Source: Branchiostoma floridae (Eukaryota > Chordata > Leptocardii > Amphioxiformes > Branchiostomatidae). From it: a DNA stretch of 64,000 nucleotides. Numbering within the stretch: the first letter of the stretch is position 1; every line of letters starts with the position of its first letter. Shown here piece after piece: positions 9,001-20,009 of the stretch. Under the pieces are notes generated by a model. It had not been told where the DNA came from. It did not search any database and was given only the letters and a program-made list of their open reading frames with translations. Location of the stretch: assembly GCF_000003815.2 (NCBI RefSeq), contig NC_049989.1, positions 5,260,671-5,324,670 on the forward strand. The letters run 5' to 3'. The translations under genes were made by a program, and so were the position numbers.

Positions 9001-12000
9001 TGAGCTGACCGGATGTGTCGTCACGTGTGTGCTCTTCCGCTGTCCGCTCCTTAATGTCCGTCAGCAGCTGTCTAGTCTGCAGTTGTTCATCCAAAACCTG
9101 CTGTTGCTTGCTGTGAACTTCCTCTAGCAACCTGTGTGATAGAATTGAAGCTTAATGCAAGTCATAACTTAAAACAGTTAATAAAACATAAAACAATGCG
9201 AACCTTAAGTAAAATAGCCAGTCAATGCGCTCATGGGCAAGGATGTCTCCGGGATCTGTCCTTCCATCTCCGTCCGTCCGTCCACCAGACGGAAATTTGC
9301 TTGTTGGGACAGAAAATAATTTACCCAATCTGTCCCCAAAATGACATGAAACTGTTGAAAATGGACATTACTAACAGTGGCTTAAAATGACATATTAAAC
9401 CAGGAAAATCAACAAAATGAGCTCCCGAACGATGAGTGGGACGGAAAGAATTTAAGCTGGAGAGAGTACCACACAATGTCAATATAAAATTAGATACTTC
9501 ATACCGACTAAATGTAACATGGTCCACTCTTTGGTAGCCTATGAGCTCGAGATTAGGGCCTCAAGCTTCATGAACACAACTGATATAGTCCGTGGCATAA
9601 CAAAACTACTCAGAACGTTACATACTTGTCTGTGGTCACCACGCTCTCTTTTGCTTGCTGTGCCTCCTGTTCGCTCTTCTCCTGTACGGTCTGCTGGAAG
9701 CCCTTCAGCTGTGCCGAGATCTCGTCCTTGATCTCTCGGCGCTCCTCCTCGAGCAGCCCGTCCAGCTTGGCGCGGAAGTCCTGCGCCGTGTTGGTCACGC
9801 TGAAGTTCACCAGCTCACGGACCCTGTCCACGTCAAACGACTCCTTCTGTTGGACAAATGGTATATCTTAGTTCAAGCACAAGAAAAGAGACGTCGATTT
9901 TCCCCTCATCCAAATACGGCATGAAATCTTATGTATATTGACATAGATTTTTTGCATTCGTGGCAATCAAAAATGTTGTCAAGGATGTAGGAAAGATACG
10001 TAGCTTTAACAGGCTAACATACTCTCCGCTTGTGTGGGAACCATGAAACAAATACTTAGTAGTCGATGGAACCCATGCTAGTGTAGCCTTTTTCTAGTAG
10101 GCATAAGAAAAGAGCCCATCAAAACATTTATTACGATTTGTTATCCTAAAACTTTATATATATGCATAAGTTATTTACCGACTCCGATGTAAGAGATGCC
10201 GTGTCTACTTCAGCCTCCGTCCCCACATCTGAGGTCTTCCGTGCCGACCTCAGTTTTTTGCCGTCTGCACTTTTCTTACGGCTCTTCTTCATTGTCTTTA
10301 TCTGTCTCTTCAAGTCTCCAATATCCTTCAAGTACCTGAAAAATAAAGAAACCACAAGCTGTTAGCTTTGTTTACTAATCAAGGCCGAGCAAAAGGAAAA
10401 GCCAACGAAAATTTAAGGAAGGAATTGGAAAAAGAAAAAAAGGAGGGAGAGTAGACGAAAGAAGCTCGAGGAACTGACGCATGCGCAGTGACGTACTTAA
10501 TAAGGAGAGACTCCAAAGGGCTGTAGTTGATCTTCGGCTTGACTTTGACCTTTTTCGCATCCGAAGCGAAGTCGAGAGACCTTCTTGTGTCCCGCAGCGA
10601 CTTCTTAGATGGATCCACATTGACGATGAAAGCGGTTTTCGAATTTCCCGTCAGAACCCTCTTCAGCAGCATAGTCAAACTGCTGCGTCTGAATTTAAAG
10701 TCCTGGCGGTTTTTAACGGACAGGTCTCGGATGACTTCCTTGAGGTGCAGAAGGGACATGTTGATGTTGGCGCCCTCGCGGAGCCCCTCGGCGTCCTTGT
10801 TGACTTCCCCTGCGGTCTCGCTGCCAGCCAGATCCACCAGGTACAACTCTCCCGTACGGCCTGATTCTGTCCCCTCTTTGTGGAGGATGCTCACCACAAC
10901 CTAGAGCGGAAAAAGGAATCTTTGTAAACAAAATTCGCTTGTAAACAACACTTGCTTGTAAACAACACTTTTTTTGCTTTGTTGTGGACGTACAGGATAT
11001 TTTTCGTTGTATACTTACATGTAGTTGTTATTATTATTATCATGATTATTAAACAACTCTTGCTTGTAAACAACACTAGCTTTATTTTTCATCATTTCTT
11101 TGCTTTATTGTGGATGACGTATAGCATACTTTTCATTGTATACTTACAAAAGTTATGTTTTTATTACCTGGAAGACCATATGAGACCGCGAACTGCGTTC
11201 GTTGACCTCCGTAGCTCTGCTTCTCCTTGACGCTGACGCCTCAAAGAACACCCTGATGGCGTCCATGGCGTTGGTGATGTTGTGTTTCTCCAGATTGTTA
11301 GCGAAGAACAAACTGTTGGACGGGTCTTCTCTGATGTCCAGTGACGGGCGTTCCTTCCTTGGCACCGTCAGATCAAACACCTATTTACAGAATGCACAAT
11401 AGAAATTGCAAAAGTGTATGAGTTTCGTTTGTTGATATAAAAACTCTCCACCAACACAAAAAAACTCCAAACTTTTGTTTGCCTTTAGTTCAACCTTCTT
11501 TCGGTTAAAAAAATCAGTCATTCAGGACACGTGACCTGCCAATAAAAAAGAGGAGGTAGAATCATTTTCTATGCCATCCTCCTGATTGATCAATATATAT
11601 CAATGTATATTTAACATATGCATGATAAGGGAAACATGATTATTTTTAGTTACCTTTTCATTGTAAATTTCGAGGACACTGACGAAGAAGGCGATGTTCC
11701 AATCCTTTTTCTTCTGAGACTTCAGGAACAGCTGTTTCAATGCTCTGTAGATGATGCCTTCTGTTTTCTCGTTCAGGTCTCTATCCGATGGTCCTGCCAT
11801 GGTGTAAGTCTTCCCGGAGCCAGTTTTTCCTACAATAGGCAATGAACCATGGAAATGTTCAGTTGGATAATGGCATACAACGATCGTTCTGTTGCCTTCT
11901 TCAGGGCATAGTGACAGCAAACTTTACAACATAATCACTATTCTTCCTGCGCTGTGATTGGCTTGTCCATGTGAGCTATCTATATAAGGCAAAAGCTGAC

Positions 12001-15000
12001 TGATTACTGCGTAGTTAGACAGACTCATCCCCATAGACTGGTCGCCGGCGCTAGGTGCTCTGAGGGCCGGGCAGAACGTGCAAGGCAGGCCGCCAGAACT
12101 GGGTTTTGCCGACGGAACCACCACAGGGCGCACGGGTGGGATCGTCGAGCGCCGTGGAGCCAAACGGCAGGAGCGAACAGTGGAGTGGGAGACCGAGGAA
12201 ACATTTTCCGGCATGGGAGCAAGTGTCGTGGTATCTGTTACCGTTGAAGGGAAAGGTTGGGCGTTAATTTTTGTGGTCGGAAAAGGGTAAACCAGGTGTG
12301 GTGATTGTCTGTCGGTATGCAAGAGGCACGTGCACGGCTTTATCTATGCAGGGCCCTTCTTCCTTCACGGATGGTCGTGGTGCTGCCTGGTGTGGCGTGA
12401 ATGCAGGGACGAATTTAGTCGGAATCTCTCTTAATTTTATTGTTGTTTCTTAGATATTGCAAGTCCTAACTACGCCAGTGAGAGCCCCGGCACCAGCAGC
12501 TTAGGGAAATCCAGCCGGGCAGGTCTGGGACACCAGGCGGCAGCAGGGCCGGGAAGCCAAGCGTCACGCGCAAGCCATGGGGGATTGACTCGGACCCGGG
12601 ACGTAGATGGCTAATCCGTCGGGGCAGACAACGAAGAAATACTGAGAGAAAAACAATGGGGAAGTACGGTACTTGTATGTGAGAAATTCTGAGAGAAAAA
12701 CAATGGGGAAAGTACGGTACTTGTATGTTACTGAGGTGACGAAGGTTGGCCCATTCACTGTTATTTTCCTGTGTACTTTTCGCTTATTTGGGTCAGAAGG
12801 TGGAAGCCAGGTGCGAGAGTTGTCTGTTGGTATGTGAGTTTGCACGTGCATGGCGTTTTCCGGCTGTGGGGCCCTTCTTCCTTCAGACCGAGCGTCGTGT
12901 GGCGGGCGTTGTGAATCAGAGTGCGACTGAAAACATATATTTTGTGAGTGACATGTTTAACTGGAATGCATTGGTATTCTCTCTGATGGTACAGGTCCGT
13001 TCGAAGCACCTGGGAACGCCGATGGAGCTTAGAACGACGGAGGGCCCGAACGCCATGCTAGGACACCGCCGCGGCCCAGAGAACAGCCGACGCGACAGGA
13101 AACAAGGGGATATGAGCGCCAGAGAACGCTGACGCTGGGTCGGAGATTTAGCACAGGCCGTCGGGGTTTGCCGTGCCGAACAACCACTGGCACGGAGCTC
13201 GAGGGAATGGACAGTAGTGGAGGCAGGGTGAAGGCTGCAACAGCGGTCGGAAGGGAAGGCGATATCAATGTGTGATTTCATGGTGTTATTACCTCCATGA
13301 AAAAATGGAGGTATAGTTTTGAGTGTGTCTGTGTGTGTGTCTGTGTGTGTGTGTGTCTGTCTGTGTGTCCGCATATTGTGGTCAGCATAACTTGAGAATC
13401 TCTTGATGGACTACGATGATATTTGGTATGTGGGTAGGGGTTGGGAAGACGAAGGTCAAGGTCAATTTTGGGCCCCCTGGTGTGTGACCTTGGTACTGCA
13501 GCGCAACTTCCGGTTTTGCTATCTCGGTGTTCTGAACATGCTATGGTCAAGATTTTTAAGTATTAGATATATCTTGTGCTCAGGAAAAAATGACATAAGT
13601 TTGGGCCCCCTAGCGTCTAGTTTTGGGATAGCAGGGGCATTTTTGTCAAAAACTTCTGACGAGGATAACTCCAGAAGGGAATAACGGATTTTCATCATTT
13701 TTGGTATGTAGGTACCTTAGACAATGTTTTACAAGATAAAATACTAATTATGCGAAATAGGAGTACATTTGCATAATTAATGAGAATATTCTATCATAGC
13801 AGTTTTTTCAATGTATCTCTTGTCCCGTACGTGATATGGTCGTGACATTTGGGTGGTAGATAGCTTTTAGCGTCATGACAAAGTGGGGCAAGTTTCAGTC
13901 CCCTAACATTCAATTGTGGAACTGCAGGGGCGTTTTTGTCAAGACACTCCAAAGAGGATAACTGCAGAAAGGAACGACGGATTGCCTGCATTTTAGGCAT
14001 GCAGGTAGCTTAGGCAAAGAAGTTCATAATGATATACATGTTATGCAAATGATGACTGAATTTGCATAATTAATGAGGAAATTGTACAGTTCCATTGTTT
14101 TCAATAACTGGACCTCAATACATGTAACACATGTTAATTATGATAGGTGGAATATAAGCAGATACCAAATATGGTAATGAGGAACTTATTTGCATAATTT
14201 ATGTAAAAATTGCAAAACCTCTTTATGATTAATAATGGGAATTTTATAATTGTAACATGTGAACGTTAGTCAATGATTAACAACACCATGCATACATTAT
14301 GTTAATGTCTTAGTCAATTGCATGAAATTTACGAAAGCTTTAAATTTTCATGGAGGTATGAGGTCGCCGAACTCTAGTTTTCGTTTTGTGTTTGACATTA
14401 ACTCTTACTGAAATTTCATTAAATTTGTTTTGCATCGTTTACATTGTGTAGCAACTGTAAGGTATGTTGATTCACGTGCGTGATTTTCCAGTGTCATAGT
14501 TATGGTAATTAGCGGTTTAGTTCCAGGCGTGGTACAAGCATTGTTCGCTACCAGCTGCAGGTAAGTATTGGCGTGTTCGTTCACGATGTGATTTGCTATT
14601 TTGGCTGGGCACATGATCCTGATGCAATTTGTATTTTTTCACAGGTGGTGTTAGTTTTTACTTGGGTTACATTATGGACTAGGTGGAGCCCGGCATTGTA
14701 TTGTGAAATATGGGACAGGCCCATTGTCTTGTACATGTGCATGTGGTGGTTGCAATATGGGCTGGACCCATGGTCTGGTGTAATCTGTGTAATAGAAAAT
14801 GGGACAGGCCCATCGTCTTGCTTAATTTGTGTAATAAATATGGGACAGGCCCATGGTCTTGTGTAATCTGTGTGATAAAATATGGGACAGGCCCATCGTC
14901 TTGTGTAATCTGTGTAATAAAATATGGGACAGGCCCATGGTCTTGTGTAATCTGTGTAATAAAATATGGGACAGGCCCATGGTCTTGTGTAATCTGTGTG

Positions 15001-18000
15001 ATGAAATATGGGACAGGCCCATCGTCTTGTGTAATCTGTGTAATAAATATGGGACAGGCCCATGGTCTTGTGTAATCTGTGTAATAAAATATGGGACAGG
15101 CCCATGGTCTTGTGTAATCTGTGTGATAAGATATGGGACAGGCCCATCGTCTTGTGTAATTTGTGTAATAAATATGGACAGGCAATTTATGGACTGTGTA
15201 ATAAATGTGGAAACTATGGAAGATGGGTGTAGGAGGAAGGATGCTTGACAATATACACGAGTTTCTGAACAGACTGAACAGATTCTGTGTTAATGATCAC
15301 ACTACAGAATGGAAGGAAACGTATGTTGGCATACCACAGGGTGCTATACTGTCACCTACGTTGCAACGCTTACACATGTGATATGCTGAACATGGAGAGT
15401 ACGCTGATGACAATATGCTGTGGAAAAGGGGTAAGGACATAGATGCACTAGTGAGTACAGTTCAGGAAGACATTAACAGTACACTACAGTGGTGCAATAA
15501 ATGGAATGCAAAGGTACAAGCTGCAAAAACTGAATACATGGTATTCCAGCCTCCTAACGAGCAGAGAAAGAAACTAGTACTACATATGGGAAACAGCACA
15601 TTGACAGAAGCAGAGGAAGAAAAAAAAAAGAAGATTAATGGGAATACACATGGACAGATATTTACATATGAGAGCACCAAACAAAGAAAGCATATAAGAC
15701 TCTGAAAGCAGTAGCAAGTGTGATGGACCCAAGAACTGGCCTTGATCAAAATACAGCTACACATGTGTACAAGACACTTGTACGCCCACATGCAGAGTTT
15801 GGAGCAGCTTTGATGGTTAATGCAACGGACACGGCAGTGAAGAAGTTGGAAGGGGTGCAGAGACAGGCGCTGTTGAAAATCACTGGGTGCCTATCACACA
15901 CTTCTACTGAGGCACTGGAGGTGCTAACAAACGTTATGCCCCTAGATATATACTTGAGAAGTATTCAAGCCATGGAGTATGCCAGACTCGTAATGAAGAA
16001 CAACAATACCAGGATAGGTCATATGATTAACAAGTGGCAAGCTACAGAACATGGAAGAACACCAACGACATTGACACTTTTACACAGCTGCTATAGACAT
16101 AACATGAGTAAAAGGGCAGCGGATCCAGTTGAGGAAGAGTTTCAGTACAAAAGTGAAAATATCTCCTTCAAACCTGTACGAACTCGAAAAGTCTTCAACA
16201 TAAGTGAGGTACTGAGCAAAAAGGAAGGAGCTGTCGAAATACAAAATATGCTTGGGAAGGTTACACACGAGGATGTCATCTGTTTCCAGGCTGAAGCGGT
16301 TAGAGACACAACAACAACAACGACAGGCCCATGTGACCCTGTGTAATATGTGTTACCAGGTAATATGAACCCATGATCCTAAGCATTGTGTAGCATGTGA
16401 GAGCCCGTTAGGAAAATAAGATTGGGATAACTTACAGGTAAAGAAAATATATGATAAGATTGGGGATATATGAGGATGAGATTGGGAAAAGGATTAATGG
16501 GGATATATGAGGATGAGATTGGGAAAAGGATTAATGGGGATATGTGAGAATGAGATTGGGAAAAGGATTAAGGAGAGATAAAAGATATATTGCATAGTTT
16601 AGTAATAGAAGGTTGCTGAGAGGCGCGACTTTAGATCGAGTAAGAATAGGTAACTATTCTTCCTGCGCTGTGATTGGCTTGTCCATGTGAGCTATCTATA
16701 TAAGGCAAAAGCTGACTGATTACTGCGTAGTTAGACAGACTCATCCGCATAGCCTGGTAGCTCGGCGAAAGGTAAACTATGAGTAGAGAAAGAGATGGGA
16801 GGGAGACACGAGAGGAGTGATGTTTGGAATTGGTACAATTCTGAAATGCTTGCAAATGTATTTGCGTTAAGTTTGTAAGATAACGAACGGATTTTATTAA
16901 GGCTGGTTTTAATGTATAGAAATGTGAATGGCGGCGCAAGTTAGTACTGCTGCTATGCCGTGCATCTGTAATAAGAGTTGTCAAATTTGTCTAGACGAGG
17001 GTCGAACAATTTCAATCCTCCCTCCCCTCCCACCCAACATCCGTTTTAACAGAGGAAAATGGATTCGAATCATTTCGCCGCGCGACTCCAGGCACTACCC
17101 CATAGCTTCATATGGATGAGCCAGTCACTGCGCAGGAAGAATAGGTGACTTTTATCTTTGGCTTAGGCCATGTTGATTTGATTATATTGATGACATCCTC
17201 CGGGAACTCCAAAACTGATGCGAGCGAGCGAATAAAAAAAAAGTTTGGCCAAAAAAAAAAGTTGCCTTCAGTATGAAATCAAAGTGGCCAGGAAGGTTGA
17301 ACATAGGACTAAACACACATAGTATGGTATACCAACAGTTAGGTGTAGGGACCAGTACATCATACGGGTGCAAAACATTTTTTTCTTCTTGGACCAATCC
17401 GACCTGAAAAACAGACCTGAAAAAACAGAGGAACAGGTTTCGCCAATTACAAAATGGACACACTATGTCGGCAGCCATTTGGGGTCTAACCGGGGGGCCA
17501 AGAAGACAACAAAAGCGAAGTCAAGTAGAGTTTATTGTCAATTGCACCAAGTTTCTACAGTCAAAGGTACAGAGACAGTTAGCCTTTATTACATGGAGAT
17601 GGGATTTTAAAATGAAGTGGGAGTCCAATAATCCACCAAACAGATTCCTTTGTAGCAAAATTGACCAATTACCATTGTTTTGAGTATTGCCAGTTCTCAA
17701 GTTTCCACAGACAATCAGGTCCAGGTTCATGTCCGGACCTGGAAATGATCCTCTGGACCTGAATTTTCTGTATTGGTACCTCCCCCAACCAAAAATAGAT
17801 TTTTTTCTTTCTGTCCTTTCACATCTTATTCTTTGACTTTAGATTCATTTTGGCATTCTATGGCATTAGTTATCTGTTTTCTGATACTTTTTTTTCAATC
17901 TATGGAATATTTGTGCTCATTTTACAGCTGCTTTGCACAATTTATTGTGTGGTCGAAAACTTTTTTTTTTTTTTGGAAATGGCCGAAAATTGGTGCGAGC

Positions 18001-19958
18001 GCGGATGTCATCCATATAATCAAATCAACGTGGCCTTATATGTTTATGGCAGTATCTCCATAGACCCTTTCATGACAACAATATGCTCTGGCTGAAGTTA
18101 ACGTGGCTGATGTTAAGTGACTCTTTTAAATAATTTGATGGTAGAGTTATGTGTGCTCACCGTAACAAAGTATACATCCGTTGTACCCCTCCAGAACTGC
18201 GTCCACAATGGGGCTGGCCATGGTGTTGAAAATCTCTGCCTGCGTGGTCTCCTCGGGGAACACCTTGTTGAAGATAAACTGTTGAACGCCATTGTTCATG
18301 GTAGGTACGGAGATCTGCAAAGAGTATAATTTAGCTTTTTTCATAGCCATATCTTATGACCACTTTTGATTCCTGATATTACATAGAGCATGGAATTCAC
18401 TTAAATTGGTAATCTAAGATGCTATATGGGTCTTTAGCTATGCTGGTTACAGGAAAAGAGAGAAAGCACACAAAGAATAGATGAAGAGTAGGTGAAGGTT
18501 AGACATCTACTTAATGAGATACACAAGATAAAGCAACTGGATAGTTAAGTGTTAAATGACTTTTGGAATACAGATCTTGCGCAGTCACTAACGAAGAGTA
18601 GTCTGTGGTAGCTACCTGAAACGTCTGACCATCAGTTGCTTGATCATAAGTAACAGTTATATAGCGTATAGAATAAGATCAAAATGTATTGTCTGAGATG
18701 TTAACCTGCATGAGACGTGTGTCCACAGTCAGGCACCCCTCCTCCTGCTCTTTCTCCTCTCCCCGCAAGGGGCGCACCCGGATGACCACCTGGATTCTGT
18801 CGTCCTTCTGTAGCATTCCTGTCAGAAGCATGGAGAAAATCGATCGGTCATTGGAAACCAATTTTCATCCTCAATTTACTTTATACCAATGGCTAATATG
18901 TATGTTGCACTATGTGTTAAAGAATAAAAACGCTATTTTTTCATGAATAAAGTTCTAGCGACTGAACCATATTTCTCGGGAATTTTTCATCCGAAAGCAA
19001 TGGTATAAGGTAGAGAAGATACACATTTACAATGTGAAGACGTAATGTAACAATATCTACTAGTGTATGTTATCAGAGATCGTGCTAAGATAACTATCAT
19101 CACATGCGCTGCTCTCCTCCCCACCTGTTCCCCCCACCACGACCCTGTCCAGCTCGGTGACCAGGTCCGAGTAGTCGGCCGCCTCACACAGCAGCAGGGA
19201 GTCCCGGAAGACCTTGAAGGCGCGCGCACCTCTCCTGGGGAGGATTTCCAGCAGAACGGACGCGCGCTGCTTAGTGTCGTTCTCGGGGTCCATGATCTCA
19301 TCCACGTCCCTGTATGGTTATATGGGGAAAATGCTTACTTTTCAGTCACATGATTTAGTGACCGCCATCTTTATTTATTGAAAATGACAACAAGTCATTA
19401 CACTGGGCCAGCCTAGGCAGTCTATTCAAGCTGATGACGGCTGACCCACAAAGATACAACAAACAAATCTAAATTACACATATGTACATAATAGGCCACA
19501 TAGGCTACGTAGGCTATGAGGAGCAGATGGAAGGTGCTGTAAATCGGTTTGTTGATGTTAAAAATGAATGCAGAGCGTCTGAGAGTTTTTGGACCGCCAT
19601 CTTGGTAGGTTAAAGACACGTGCACGTACAGACTGTACTTTCAGTTAGTTTCGTTTACTTCGAATTCATAATTTAACGTTATTCCTTTTGTTTCTTCCGC
19701 TCAAAATGCTCAAGAAATCTAGCCATCTAGCATATGCCTAACGGAAAATGATAAATAACGAATGAGTAAACAACCTAGAGTAAAGAAAACAAGAGTTCTG
19801 TGCCCTCATATTCATATAAAACCGAAAATCCTGCTTCAGAACCTTAGACAGCCGCTAGGGACCAATGACCTAACACTTTGCCAACACCAGCCCACCATAT
19901 CATCATGATCCATCCACAGCTTCTCGAGTATGCTGTTCATAAACAAACAAACACACAT

Positions 19959-20009
<51 letters not shown>

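Noticed and set aside
11924-13374. Several 80-150-codon Pro/Ser-rich frames
   Set aside because: Repeat-derived GC-rich DNA with duplicated blocks; no conserved domain, and frames overlap on both strands.
14596-15251. Four long overlapping open frames of 100-190 codons on both strands
   Set aside because: They arise because the 42-bp minisatellite unit is a multiple of three and lacks stops; the peptides are repeats of 14 residues without homology.
19961-20005. Possible CRISPR or regulatory array in short tandem repeats
   Set aside because: Simple AC microsatellite in a eukaryotic intron; no spacers or direct-repeat architecture.
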